Below, piece by piece: positions 34,088 to 45,867 of a stretch of DNA of 64,000 nt. The notes under the pieces were generated by a model. That model was given only the letters and a program-made list of their open reading frames with translations. It had not been told where the DNA came from and did not search any database. The stretch comes from Sambucus nigra (lineage: Eukaryota > Streptophyta > Magnoliopsida > Dipsacales > Adoxaceae). A program made the translations under genes and the position numbers. How positions within the stretch are numbered: position 1 is the first letter of the stretch; each line of letters begins with the position of its first letter. The stretch is from the NCBI GenBank assembly GCA_949130495.1, contig OX422221.1:145919405-145983404 (forward strand), written 5' to 3'.

Positions 34088-35783
34088 GATATGCTTATTG
34101 TAGTTGACGTCGTCCGCTCGTCGACGCTTCCCGATTGTGTCTTTGCTGGATCGATCTGAAAAACTTGCATTACCGCTGTAAGCTTCTTTACCTCCATCTG
34201 AACTGAATTTCCTTGAATTTGTTTTGCGTTAGATGCACCATGAATTACTGCGAATTCATGGCCAGCGTCGTCTTCGATCACGCTGTCAGGCCTTGCTTCT
34301 TTATGGGCAGCAACTTTCTCTGCCTTTTTGTCCACAAATTCGTTCAAATGCCCGGATTGGGCCAGCTCTTCGAGGTGGGACTTAAGAGCTTTACAATTCT
34401 CGATTTTGTGTCCTCCTTCTTTGTGAAAAGAGCATCTCAACGCGTTATTTCTTTTCAAAGGATCCCCTCCCATTTTCCTGGGCCACTTGATGAATGGCTC
34501 GTCTTTGATTTTCGCGAGAATTTTGTAAATTAGTTCTCTGAAGACGGTGTTGACCGCCTGAAATTCTTTTGACACATCATGGTTGCCTCTGCTCTTAGAG
34601 CCATTTTTCCTCCGTTCTTTCCTCCTTTCTTCTGGTTCTCAGTCTTATCACTACCCTTGACAGCGAGCTTAACTCGACTGTTTTTCCCCTGTGCTGAGGC
34701 GGGTGACATCTTCCACCTTGGCATACTTCTCGATGCGGGCCATTAGGTCGTCGATGGTCATGGATTCCTTCTTCGTCAGGGACTGGTACAAAAGGGAAGA
34801 GCTGGGTAGCCCAATCTTGAAAGAGGCCACTGCCACTTGCTCCGATCATTCCTCGACCTCGTTGAATAACTCCCAGTACCTCTTCGCGCAGTCCCGGAGG
34901 GTCTCTTGAGGTGTCTTTTTCATTATCAGCAAAGCTTCCATCCTTTTGGGATGGGAGCTAATAGTAATGAACCGGGTCGTAAAGAGCTCGGCCAGGGACT
35001 TGAAACTCCTGATGAACCGGTGGGGGAGCCTCTCGAACCATTTCTGCACCATATCATGCAGGCTCGAGGGGAAAATTTAGCACATTAGTGCATCTCGATT
35101 ATTCCAGAGAGTCATGGACTGTCGGTACTTCCTGACGTGATCAATGGGATCAGTCTTACCTTAATAAATCTTGAACCTTGGAATAGAAAACTTCTTGGGG
35201 GCTTCCTCTTCCGCTATTTCCCTCGAGAAAGGTGAGTTCATTTGAGTTTTGAGAGCTCGCCTAGCGAGTTCTCGGGTTGATCTGGTGTCGTGATGCACAG
35301 GATATTGGTCCATCTCCCTTTGAACCAGGCTTCATATGTTTTCATTGCTATGATTTAGTCTCCTATGATCGCGAGCTAGTCGCGGTTGGTCGAGAAGGTC
35401 ATCATATGACTCGTTTCCTTTAGCTTTCGGGGATCCGCGCCTGGGGCTCCTTCCCCGGCTGCGAGACTTTCTCTCCTTAGGGATAGGAGTGCAGTGTGGG
35501 CTTCTTTTGGTACCACGATAGAACTCTCTCTCCATTCTTTCTAATCTTCTTTTCAGGTGAGCATTCTCCGCCTCGTGCCTGCGAGCTCGTGGAGCCTCAT
35601 CTCATATGCATCAATCAGCCTGGATATCTGCATGGACCTCGTTGGTCCTTGGCTTTCTTCTGAGGCTGGCCTCTCTAAGCGAGCCCTCTGATCTGAACGT
35701 TGAACTTCAGATCTAATCCTGCGAGGAGCAGGTGGTTCTTGGATATCTCCTGCCTGGGGAGCATTACTACTGTGACCAGACAT
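34081..35783 (-). pseudogene. gag: gag of element B, broken
   Basis: The probable start is the ATG at 35783, just inside the primer-binding site. Pieces at 35783-35553 (proline and charged residues), 35535-35332 (Arg/Ser-rich), 35052-34846 (Retrotrans_gag-type, with LAELFTTRFI and ETLRDCAKRYW) and 34575-34081 (CSFHKEGGHKIENC, a modified zinc knuckle) lie in order, separated by stops and changes of frame. It has no uninterrupted product. Confidence 0.78.
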
Positions 35784-35829
35784 TTTGAGCTTTTTTCTGG
35801 GCGTGGGCTTTCTCAGGGAAGATAAACGG

Positions 35830-35847
35830 TTCCCACAGACGGCGCCA
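35830..35847 (-). other. Primer-binding site of element B
   Basis: TGGCGCCGTCTGTGGGAA on the minus strand, two bases after the LTR. The TGGCGCC core would pair with a tRNA ending GGCGCCA; the exact tRNA is not settled here. The old Tat remnant at 50097 has nearly the same site. Confidence 0.75.
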
Positions 35848-35849
35848 AT

Positions 35850-36332
35850 TGTGGTGATAATTATTATTCAACACAAAGAGATAAGAGAAGCGCAATCACC
35901 AAGCATAAAAAGGAATATAAAATATCAAAGTCACACAACAAGAGAGGTACGTGGTTAAGACAAAATGCCTACGTCCACGGTGGTGCAGTCAGTATTATTT
36001 CTATGTACTCCGGAGAGTGATTACAGAGAATATCGGATGTCATTTGACCTCGACCTAGGGTTTATTATATACATGTCCATTTCATAGAGTGGGGGTGATG
36101 GACTCCCCCACATTTTCCACCTTCTCCTAGAATCCCTCTTAATGGGGACATGGGAGAAGACTAAATCTTAACCGGTTAGGATATAGGAGGTCTGTACTTT
36201 AGGCCACTACAATCGGGCTACTCGTCCAGACCCATCATTCTAATTTCGGGTAGGATATGGGAGGTCTGGACTTTGGTCCGTTACAATCGGGCTACTCGTC
36301 CAGGTCCACCATTCTAATTTTGGGTACCCACA
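35850..36332 (-). repeat. Element B 5' LTR (483 bp) with an internal duplication
   Basis: Adjoins the primer-binding site. A ~75 bp segment (from TAGGATATAGGAGG at 36176) is repeated at once (from TAGGATATGGGAGG at 36251), which explains its greater length than the 3' LTR. Confidence 0.9.
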
Positions 36333-37575
36333 CATGCGTTCTAGGTGATTTTGCAAAAGATAAAATAAATAATTAATCCACTACGCCACGATGTACGAGA
36401 AAAAACCCACAACGGGAAAAAACGTCGGACGATCCTAGCCTCAAATCCACTAAGTACGGAATTTACATTTACAAGATAGATGACTTACTTCCTCAACTCG
36501 AACCCTCTTAAGCCTTGACGAGTCTTCTTGTAACCACCTCTGCCTAGCGAATAACCACGGAGCTCCACCGCGATCTCGAAACCACCGATCGGATAATAGG
36601 GACACCCTCAACCACACATGGTGCCTTTCACCATGTGAGAAAGCTGCAGCTAAACAATTCTTCTTCTTTGAGGGATTAAGAAGATAACCCAAACTTCTTC
36701 TTCAAACGGTAGAGATAAACCGGTGTCAAAATGCTCCAAGCAAAGTATATGTATATATGAACTTGGAAGAAACAAAAATGGGGGTAACTAAGTGTTTAAA
36801 GGATTTTTCTTTATAAAATGAACACTTAAACTCATGAACTTTTTCTTGGAAGAATCAACTCTCAAACCTCTCTCTAGGACTTAGAATATTATGTAAAAGT
36901 TAAACAAGAAAGGTTGGTTCCCGCACTATTAAGATATGTCAAAAGATAGTGGGGTAAGGAAGTCGGAAACATGGGTAAAAACTGGTAAAAACTGCCAAAA
37001 AAATTTCCCGCCTGAAATCTCGTTCGAACGACATTTTCATTCGAACGAGCCTTCTAACGAAGTTCCAGTGTGAACTCGTTAGAAATCTTGTTGGAAATCT
37101 CGTTTGAACATAAATCTCGTTCGAACGAAATTTCGAACGAAGTTCCAGTGGCTAATATGGGAACTCGTTGGCAAACACGTACGACAATCTTGTTCGAACG
37201 AACTTACAGAAAGTTCCAAAAATATCATTTTTATCCCAGAAACTTTATATACTTTATATAAAAGTTTTTATAGAAAACTTTCTGAAAACAAAACACAGTT
37301 TTAAAACCTAAAACCCAATAAACTTGTTCCAAGCTCCTATATATATATAAAATGCATTCATACCTTGAGAGCATGGAACCACTATTGATGACGTAGAAAC
37401 GAGGCACTTAAACTCGGCGTATTGATGAAGCTTTATACACTTGGCCGCCACGTCTTCAACAAACACATCATAGGCTTGAAGGATGATCAATTAACTCTAT
37501 CCTATAAATCAAACGTTTTTATCCGGAATTGAGCCAAAACTACAAAGGACTCAATTGGAAATTTGTGTCCTTACA
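36333..37575 (-). repeat. Element A 3' LTR, proximal part
   Basis: Resumes at CATGCGTTCTAGG, the counterpart of CATGCATTCTAAG in the other LTR, and ends GTGTCCTTACA at 37575. An 80-codon frame on the minus strand at 36692-36450 is repeated in the other LTR only because the LTRs are copies. Confidence 0.9.
37018..37204 (-). promoter_or_regulatory. TTCGAACGA palindrome cluster in element A 3' LTR
   Basis: Several copies of CTCGTTCGAACGA and shortened or mutated forms occur within 187 bp. A TATATACA box follows on the minus strand at 36757-36750. The homologous cluster is at 42570-42751. Confidence 0.5.
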
Positions 37576-37588
37576 AATCTCCCCCTTT
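37576..37588 (-). other. Polypurine tract of element A
   Basis: On the minus strand, AAAGGGGGAGATT abuts the 3' LTR start TGTAAGGAC. Element D has the same arrangement (AGGGGGAGATT then TGTAAGGAC), which links the two families. Confidence 0.8.
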
Positions 37589-39568
37589 GGCTATTCCGAT
37601 ACAAAAATCAAATAAAAATTCTAAAGGGCCATCAAGCTCTACTAGACTAATAAAAATTCCCACCCAAAATAAAATTACAATGCTTGACTCAAACAACTCA
37701 AAGCATCACAATCTTTGCCGGTGAAAGTTGCCACTTATAATATAATTCCTGCACACTTAAGGAAACACATTAAACGCATAGGGAATATCAAAATATTAAA
37801 CGTAATTACGTAATTACTCCCCCTCGATTAATTAATTCTCCCCTTTATCAATTATGATCAACCTAAGAAGATAGCAACTCCCCCTAAGTTAACTCTCCCC
37901 CAAACTAAGATACGATTATAATAGGATTAGATACCATTTCTCCCCCTATCATTCTCCCCCTTTTTGTTCAGGAGTAGACAAATGCTAAGAATTCGAACAT
38001 TAACTGATCTCCCCCAAATAAAGCATATACACCCTCTAAACTAAGCAAGGGATAAATAAAATGGGATAACAAAAATGGGATAACAAAAATGGAATTATGC
38101 ATAAAGTGATGAGAGCATTAAAGCATATGAGCATGTGATATCAACAAAGAATGCAACAAGATAGATACCAATTATGACTTAAAGCATATATGGACTAGAA
38201 AAAAGGCAAAGATTAAACAAAAATATCAAATATATACGTACTCTAGATATACCAAAGATGCACACGCACATATATATAGATATAAACACACAAATGATAC
38301 ACACTAAATATAATAGGAGTCTTTCACACTCATATGGCTAAAATATGTCATATGGAAACGGTAGTGTAGGGGTGTGAACTAGTAATAATTAAATTTGAAT
38401 CCAGACACTTAAAATACGTTCACCGAGTTCTCATTTGATTGCAAACTTTATCACATTTGAATATAACCTCATGTGACAATAAGTATTGAACTCAATGAAC
38501 AAATATACACAATGCATACAAGCCTAGAGTTTTGATAATTCTACAAACCAAATAGAGTCATGACAGTAAAGACCACTAGGATAAAGGGACATTGTGCAAA
38601 CCATTGATATACCATCCAATCTCCCTCAAGAAGCATATATATTCTTTTTATATTGAATGAATATATCAATTAAACATAGGCCTTGGCAATTATTTTTCTT
38701 TTAGTGCCATTTTTTTGTTTTTGGGCCTTGGGACCACGTATTTCTTTTAGGTGCATTTCAAACGGTGGCTGATAATCGCAAAGGATTATTATTCCTTTCG
38801 GAGCCCTTCCCCGTGCACATTTATATATCATTTTTTATATCTCACAAACTCACGTGCAACGGATTTTGACATGCACTAGTCCTCCTAGGTTATGAATATG
38901 TAAATGACTAGATTGGTAGGAGAACACCTCACAAAGCTCAAATATAACATGTGACATTAAAATTTCAAATGAGCTCATTCATGTGTGAATAAATGCGTAT
39001 AAAATAGAATCCATTTAATCAATACAAAATCCAACTACTCCATATAAACATGGTAAAGAACATTTTAAGGATTGACAATCTAAGACAAAAGTTCTAGCCA
39101 CATGGGAGGGTAAAAGATGGGATATTAACACAAATGTATGCCACATAGAGTGTGTCAAACTAAAATACACACAAAATAAAAATCTTTTTGAGTTTTTGAA
39201 TTTTTTAACCAAAAATAAAAAATATATACTCAAAAGACAAACAAAAATCATTTGAATTTTTTATTTATTAAGCTTAAATTCCAAGAGATAAAAACCCAAA
39301 TGATAAACCAAAAATCTTTTTGTATTTTTCATTTAATGCAAACAAAATGAAGGGAATATAATACAAAAGATAAACAACAATCATAATTCTAGCATATGAT
39401 AAAGCATGGAGTATAGACTAGAAAATGATTAAACAAGTATACAATTAACATGTGTATATAGCATGAAATACAAAAGCTAATGTATGAAAATAAAACTAAC
39501 ACATTCAACCTTTAGATTTTTGAAAGAGAGGAAGCACGTGAAGGTAAATGAGAATCAAATACCCTATC
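37589..39568 (-). other. Non-coding 3' interior of element A
   Basis: About 2 kb without any pol domain, in the position where an autonomous Copia element carries protease, integrase and RT. Parts align by eye with the interior of D on the opposite strand, notably 38745-38814 against 28188-28260 and a GTGTAGGGGTGTGAAC stretch near 38363 against one near 28670. Confidence 0.6.
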
Positions 39569-41436
39569 TTATAAAGCTACCAAGTCGGATCTCCTAACCC
39601 AAACTAATGATGAGTGACTATCTCGGGGTGTAGGAATCTTGGCTACCTTGGTTGACTTACATTGGGATTTTCTAGAAAATCTTTTAAGATCAAAACAAAA
39701 TTTCTTAAGATGACCTTTTTGACCACAATGTGCACAAGTAAAGACATGTCGAAAAGATTTACCTAAGGAGTGATCTCTAAAGGCTTTCCTAGGCGATTCT
39801 CCTAAAAAGTTGGTTTTGTCTTTGTGAGTAGATTCATTACAAGTATCGAAGCCTAAACCACAAGTGTCATTTTTAATTTGGACCGTTCCTAATATTTTAT
39901 CTAATTTTTCCGAACGACACTCCAAATCAAATTTGACATTACTAGAGTCTTTTAATTTGTTTTCTAATTCTAGAATGTTAGACTCTAATAAAACATTTTT
40001 CTCTTCGAACTCGAGAAGCTCCTTTTTCAAGGATTCCATTAAACCTCTAAGGCTATCTTTCTCGCCTTCTACATATTCAAGTTTCTCTCGAAGAGTCCTC
40101 TCATGTGTCCTAAGGTCTTCAACCAACACACTATTATCAACGACCTTGACACGTTCTTTCAAACTAGCTTCTAACTTCAAATTAGCTCTTTTTAATTTAA
40201 TTGATTCTTCATATAATTCTTGAAAAGCATTTTGAAGTTCACTCACATTAACCTCTTCTTCATTTTCACTCTCTCTTTCTTCTCCACTCTCACTATCATC
40301 AAAAACAAGGGAATCATAAACTATGACCTTGGAAGTGTCATGTGTTAAATTTTCATCTATATATGTGTTCTCACTATCACTCACATGACTAGCCATAAAA
40401 GCCACAAAGTTGGGCTTAGTGGGGGAATCGGGTCCCTCTTCCTTATCACTATCACTAAGGGTCGCATTATATGAAATGGGTCGCTTACCCTCTCTCCTTA
40501 GTTTAGTGGGGCACTCAGAAGCCCTATGGCCATAACCCTCACAACCAAAACACCTATTTGACTCGTCCCTATTTAAATTTTCATTAATAGTTTTAGGGAT
40601 CCTCTCGGCTTTGTCATGCTTAGAAGTTTCAAATTTCTTAAAGTCATTTTTAAATTTATCTTTGTTAATTTTAAGAAATTTTCAAAATTTCCGAGCAAAT
40701 AAGGCCATATCTTCCGAGTCACTATCACTATCGCTCTCTATTACTTTTTTATCCTCTTTTCGGGCTTTTAAAGTAATGCCCTTTTCTATTTTCTTTTCAG
40801 TTTAAGAGGGAAACATGTCCAGTTCATAGGTTTGTAAATCACCTATAAGCTCTTCTAATTTCGTAGAGGCTAAAGTTGGTAAATAATTTAGAACGGTCAC
40901 TTTTGGAATAAATCTATCGGGTAGGGACCTTAAAATTTTCTTTACTACTCGGTTTTCGGGTATTTTCTCTCCCAAATTAAAAGATGAATTAACAATATCG
41001 TAAAGTCTAGCATAAATTCATTAAAAGTTTCTTTTTCATTCATTTTGATAGTTTCAAATTGAGTGATGAGGTTTTGGAGTTTCGAAGCTTTAACGACACT
41101 TGTACCTTCGTGAGTGAGTTGTCAAATATCGTTAGCGGTCTCACACGTCATAATGCGTCGGAATTCATCCGGTGTGACAGCACTAAACAAGGCATTTAAA
41201 TCACGGGAATTAAAGTTTGAAAGTTTAAATTCACCCTCACTCCATCTATCGGTCGGTTTGGGTACACGTTCATTTTCTACTAAATAAGTTGGTGGAGACC
41301 ACCCGTTAACTATAAACATCCAAACCCTTTCATCGATAGATTTAAGTGCCGATTTCATACGCGCTTTCCAATACGCGTAATTAGAACCATCGAAAATAGG
41401 AAATTTTGAAAATGGAGAAAATTTCATTTTAGCCAA
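39569..41436 (-). pseudogene. gag: Copia-type gag, broken (element A)
   Basis: Gag forms the particle that packages element RNA in the cytoplasm. The N-terminal piece (41436-41122, 104 codons) has the FDGSNYAYWKARM motif of Copia gag (UBN2/DUF4219 type). A premature TGA ends it, a change of frame follows, and the reading continues. One CCHC zinc knuckle (CFGCEGYGHRASEC) lies near 40505-40550. The C-terminal piece (40405-39569, 278 codons) is a Lys/Glu/Leu-rich coiled coil followed by a second knuckle, CAHCGQKGHLKKFC. The coiled coil and second knuckle resemble gag of element D. No pol follows. The TGGTATCAGAGCC site just upstream fits this start. Confidence 0.8.
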
Positions 41437-41476
41437 AAATTATTTAAAGGATCTCAACAAAATAATTTATCGCTTT

Positions 41477-41489
41477 GGCTCTGATACCA
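41477..41489 (-). other. Primer-binding site of element A
   Basis: On the minus strand, TGGTATCAGAGCC follows the LTR end after a short spacer. This matches the plant initiator-tRNA(Met) 3' end, the usual primer of Copia elements, and fixes the orientation. Confidence 0.85.
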
Positions 41490-41492
41490 ATT

Positions 41493-42885
41493 TGTAAGCG
41501 TCCCGCAGGCCCCCAATTTTTAAATTAAAACCTTTTTATACTTCAAAAAGATAATTTCCTTTTTAATTATTGGGAAGCGAAAGATAATGGTTCAAATAAA
41601 ATAAATTAACAAATTTTAATTTACTTCTAAATTAAAATAACACAAAAGTGAAATAAGATTAAAACACACACACAACTTAAATTTCACTTAAGCCAAGTTA
41701 ATTCATCCAAGTCCTAGAATTTGCCTAAGTCATATTTTTCAATTATATCAAGTTAGGCCAAACCAATTTTATCAATTAAATTAAATGACTTGAATTAAAT
41801 TAACTAAACATTACCCAATATTAATTTGCACCAAATTAAACAAGTAGTGATTAAATTAAACCAATTTTATCTTTTTACCTAAGCATGCATTCTAAGTGAT
41901 TTTGCAAAAGATAAAATAAACAATTAATCCACTACGCCGGGATGTACGAGGAAAAACCCACAACGGGAAAAAACCTTGGACGACCCTAGACTCAAATCCA
42001 CTAAGTACGGAATTTACATTTACAAGACAGATGACTTACTTCCTCAACTCGAACCCTCTCAAGCCTTGACGCGTCTTCTTGTAACCACCTCTGCCTAGCG
42101 GATAACCACGGAGCTCCACCGCGTTCTCGGAACCACCGATCGGACAATAGGTACACCGTCAACAACACATGGTGCCTTTCACCATGTGAGAAAGACGCAG
42201 CTAAACAATTCTTCTTCTTTGAGGGATTAAGAAGATAACCCAAACTTCTTCTTCAAACGGTAGAGATAAACCGGTGCCAAAATGCTCCAAGCAAAGTTTA
42301 TGTATATATGAACTTGGAAGAAACAAAAATGGGTGTAACTAAGTGTTTAAAGGATTTTTCTTTATAAAATGAACACTTAAACTCATGAACTTTTTCTTGG
42401 AAGAATCAACTCTCAAACCTCTCTCTAGGAGTTAGAATATTATGAAAAAGTTAAACCAAAAAGGTTGGTTCCCGAACTATTAAGATCTGTCAAAAGATAG
42501 TGGGGTAAGAAAGTGGGAAACATGGGTAAAAACTGCTAAAAACTGCCAAAAAAAAAATTCGCCTAAAATCTCGTTCGAACGAGGCTTCTAACGAAGTTCC
42601 AATGTGAACTCGTTAGAAATCTCGTTGGAAATCTCATTCGAACAGCAATCTCGTTTGAACGACATTTCGAACGAAGTTTCAGTGGCCAATATGGGAACTC
42701 GTTCGCAAACACGTTCGAACGACAATCTCGTTCGAACGACCTTCGAACGAACTTACAGAAAGTTCCAAAAATATCATTTTTACCCCAGAAACTTTATATA
42801 CTTTATATAAAAGTTTTTAATAGAAAACTTTCTGAAAACAAAACACGGTTTTAAAACCTAAAACCCAATAAACTTGTTCCAATCT

Positions 42886-42931
<46 letters not shown>

Positions 42932-43153
42932 GCAGTCATACCTTGGGAGAATGGAACCACTATTGATGACGTATAAATGAGGCACTTAAACTCGGCATTT
43001 TGATGAAGCTTTATACACTTGGACGCTACGTCTTCAACAAACACATCATAGGCTTGAAGGATGAACAATTAACTCTATCCTATGACTCAAACTTTTTTGT
43101 CTGGAATTGAGCCAAAACTACAAAGGACTCAATTGGAAATTTGTGTCCTTACA
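41493..43153 (-). repeat. Element A 5' LTR (1661 bp)
   Basis: Intact LTR; on the minus strand it starts TGTAAGGACACAA and ends GGGACGCTTACA. It differs from the other LTR by scattered substitutions and by expansion of an AT microsatellite (about 42890-42928). Confidence 0.9.
42570..42751 (-). promoter_or_regulatory. TTCGAACGA palindrome cluster upstream of a TATA box, element A 5' LTR
   Basis: Repeats of TCGTTCGAACGA and variants lie 400-590 bp into the LTR on the minus strand. A TATA-like TATATACA lies downstream at 42308-42301, so the cluster is in the U3 promoter region. Cluster and box are read directly; promoter function is inferred. Confidence 0.55.
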
Positions 43154-43158
43154 ATATG

Positions 43159-43715
43159 TTTGTATCACTGGTGCCCAACCACAGGGGCATCATGCATAGG
43201 TTCTTTGGATTGGACGTGCTGCAGCTTATGTGGAAGTTGCGGGACCTTGCTTTAGACGACCTTTTCATTAATTCAGTTCCTATTTTAGTTCTTCATAGTT
43301 AGGGCATGCGTCGCCCGATTTCCTATTCCGTTTGGAATTGTCAGAGATTTATGTTTATTTATATTTTCAGTATTCAGTATTCTTTAAGAGTTAACTATTG
43401 TCAAGATGATTTCATTTATGGTTCTTAAACTTGGTTTGGTTTATCTAGATGGTTTAGATTCGTGTGTGTTAATTGCCATCCTTAGCATTTATGTGATTCT
43501 TAAACTGTTGGTTATTAAAAAGGTTTTTATATTCGAATTTAATAAAATGAAAATAAGACTTTAAATTGTTTTAACACTTAGCTTAATTATTTAGGGTGTT
43601 TAAATTGAAAATAATTATTTTGCGACAGTGATGCTAAGAATGAACCAACCGTTCACCTTGATTTTAATTTAATAAAGGACTGATTACCCGGTATTTAATT
43701 AGGTGGGGTGTCACA
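43159..43715 (+). mobile_element. Solo LTR E, right part
   Basis: Continues LTR E after the ATATG duplication of element A (43154-43158). It ends GGGGTGTCACA at 43715 and is followed by AAACG. No coding sequence is seen. Confidence 0.65.
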
Positions 43716-43720
43716 AAACG

Positions 43721-44168
43721 ATTTCATTTTCTGGTGAAAACTGTAAAGTTTACCGTGTTCATAAGAAAATTTGACATTCTCACAAGCATTTGTGAAAATG
43801 TCACAAATATAAAACTATTTCATTTTTCGGTTTGGGGTGCGTAGGGCTGGTATGGGTTGCCGTTGGAGCGGACCTTTAAAATTTAGAGAATATTGTATAA
43901 ATGGGGTTTGGATCCACCAGATCTCCGGTTTGGGGTGAGTAGGGGTGGCATTGAGTGCCGTTGGCGTGAACCTTTAAAAATAAGAGAATATTGGATAAAT
44001 GGGTGTTTGAGCGACTAAATGGGCTAAACTAAAAATATATGTCTTTTTTTCAATATATATATATATATATATATGGATTTATAGATTATTTGACCCATTT
44101 ATTTAACCAAATTGTTTGTATTATTGTTTAATAATAACAACAATTGTGACAACCCAATTAATATGTAT
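43721..44168. repeat. Inner right arm: partial copy of the palindromic module and inverted repeat
   Basis: 43830-44066 is a shortened, inverted copy of the ~380 bp palindrome of the tandem units (6139-6518). The flanking 43721-43830 shares ACAGTAAA-type motifs with 8126-8264. An AT run is at 44053-44074. The last part (44075-44168) mirrors the inner end of the left arm (near 5830-5930). Confidence 0.65.
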
Positions 44169-45195
44169 TAGGGGTGTTCAGAAAACCGACCGAACCGAAG
44201 GACCGAGCCGAACCGCCTTATTTTTGTCGATTTTTTTTTATAGTCGGTTCGTTCCCGGTTTTTTTTTTTAAAACCGACTGAGTCGGTCCGGTCCTCGGTT
44301 TTGGGCTTGACAGGGTCGGTCTGGATCGACCCGGACCGAAAGGAATTAAATATATATTTTTTTAATATTTTATGTGTGTCACTTATGATGCTACTAGTGG
44401 GGGGTAATATAAATAAAAGATAGAGGTTAAAATAGTCAAAAGCGTAAAATATCAATCTAAACAAAACCCTACTATTATACCATCAGTCGTTATTATTCTT
44501 TCTCACCACACAAACCATCCAAGACAAATAAAAAAAACCTCTCTCTCACATCTCACCCACCCAACCCAAGCCATCCAAGTTCCAACAACTGCCGACATTG
44601 CTGATGCTTGCTGCTGCCGCTTGTTGCCGCCGCAGGCCAAGCCAGTCTTTCTCACACAACTGCCGACGGTGGGACGCTTGTTGCCGACCAGGTTTTTTTT
44701 TTTTTAATTTTTTGCCGACGCTGCCTTGCCCTATGTTTTTTGTACTTTTTTTTTTGCCGAAAACCCTTTAAGATTGGAGTTTTGTTGTTTGAATCAGATT
44801 TGATTTGATCTGCAACATGTTTTTTTTATACATGATCTGCAACATGTTTTATTTTTATTTTTTATACATGATCTGCTATATTTAGATTGGAGTTTTAGAT
44901 TGGAGCTTTGTTTGTTTTTATACATGATCTGCTGTATTGACATTATCAACTATAGTTATAGTCTTTTTGGACATAATTGAAAAAAAAGTTCAAGACGTTT
45001 TAAAAATAATATAATTAATTAATCTTAAGACCGACAAACTAAACCGAACCGAGCCTGTAAAAAATCGAACCGAATAGGGTCGGTTAACCGACATTATCGG
45101 TCCGGTCTTGGTCCATTTTTTTAGAGGACCGACATAGTCGGTCCGGTCCAAAAAAAACCTCAAAACCGAACCGGACCGGACCGCGAACACCCCTA
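44169..45195. mobile_element. hAT-like element, 1027 bp
   Basis: Ends TAGGGGTGTTC and GAACACCCCTA are exact inverted repeats. Flanks ATATGTAT (44161-44168) and ATATGTAA (45196-45203) match at seven of eight bases, as expected for hAT. Both subterminal regions are packed with ACCGAACCG/CGGTCGGTTC-type repeats, like transposase-binding sites of hAT elements. The interior has a CT-rich stretch resembling a 5' leader (about 44500-44590), but no transposase. Confidence 0.85.
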
Positions 45196-45203
45196 ATATG
45201 TAA

Positions 45204-45645
45204 TTCCTATTTTGAGATTTTTTTAATTAAGTCCCCTTGACTATTCAACCATTAATTAATTCTATTTTCAAGGTGTACACATTAAATATTACCGTTTGTG
45301 TAATTTTTTTCATTGAAATATTATGTACTCTGTGTATCATGTTTGATAAATATATGGGTAAATTTTTCTTGAGAACACGATAAATTTTACTGCCTGTGCA
45401 ATATTAACACAAAAAAATCACTGTATGTGATTGTCACAGATATAAAATCATTTCATTTTCTGGTGCATACAGTAAAGTTTACTGTTTGTGTAATTTTTTT
45501 TCTTTGAAATTTTATACGCGTCATGAATCTTGTTTGATAGATCTCGTCGAGTAGATTTCAAAAATAGTAATTTTACGAAAAATAAATTTGTCAATCAAAA
45601 GTTATGATCATGCGAAAATTAAAAATAAAATGAACCTTGAAAATA
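45204..45645 (-). repeat. Right arm of the long inverted repeat (outer part)
   Basis: Diverged reverse complement of about 5365-5830. Landmarks include ATTCCTATTTTGAGATTTTT, GACTATTCAACCATTAATTAA and ACGAAAAATAAATTTGTCAATC. The hAT-like element 44169-45195 separates it from the inner part. Confidence 0.75.
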
Positions 45646-45668
45646 GTAGTAGTAGTAGTAGCAACAAT

Positions 45669-45739
<71 letters not shown>

Positions 45740-45740
45740 G
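45645..45740. repeat. (TAG)n-(AAC)n-(AAT)n compound trinucleotide repeat
   Basis: Short TAG run, then CAA/AAC units, then AAT units. It gives a poly-Asn frame with no coding meaning. Confidence 0.95.
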
Positions 45741-45867
45741 AACTTATTTTTAATGTTACAAAAAAATTTATTTATGAATTAGTAAAAAAAAATCTTACAT
45801 TATATGTTTGGGAGCCCCAATTTAAGAGTTCACGTCGAATTCCCAAAATTTTGGGACGGCCCTGAAT

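Larger units (their letters stand above)
11165..36332 (-). mobile_element. Element B: Tat-lineage Ty3 LTR retrotransposon with an opposite-strand gene
   Basis: LTRs are 11165-11573 and 35850-36332, both TG...CA-type. Flanks are CATCT (left) and CATGC (right), an imperfect 5 bp duplication; the uninterrupted A LTR reads AAGCATGCATTC at this site. Pol contains a second, archaeal-type RNase H after the usual one, and the primer-binding site is TGGCGCC-type; both are hallmarks of Tat elements. C and D are nested in its integrase. Removing them leaves about 10.8 kb. Between the end of pol (15822) and the 3' LTR lies a gene on the plus strand. Confidence 0.88.
10770..43153 (-). mobile_element. Element A: gag-only Copia-type LTR retrotransposon
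   Basis: Flanked by a perfect 5 bp duplication, ATATG at 10765-10769 and 43154-43158. The left LTR (10770-11164 plus 36333-37575) is split by element B; the right LTR is 41493-43153. The primer-binding site and gag show minus-strand orientation, so the right LTR is the 5' LTR. The interior (37576-41492, 3.9 kb) carries gag and about 2 kb of non-coding sequence, with no protease, integrase or RT. It therefore looks non-autonomous and related to element D. Confidence 0.88.

Noticed and set aside
36450..36692. 80-codon minus-strand frame repeated at 42001-42243
   Set aside because: It lies in both LTRs of element A; conservation is explained by LTR identity and no domain is recognisable.
36990..42751. 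TTCGAACGA clusters considered as a CRISPR-like array
   Set aside because: Units have irregular spacing and no unique spacers, lie inside LTRs, and the genome is a plant.
45588..45782. Poly-asparagine 64-codon frame
   Set aside because: Product of the AAC/AAT trinucleotide repeat.
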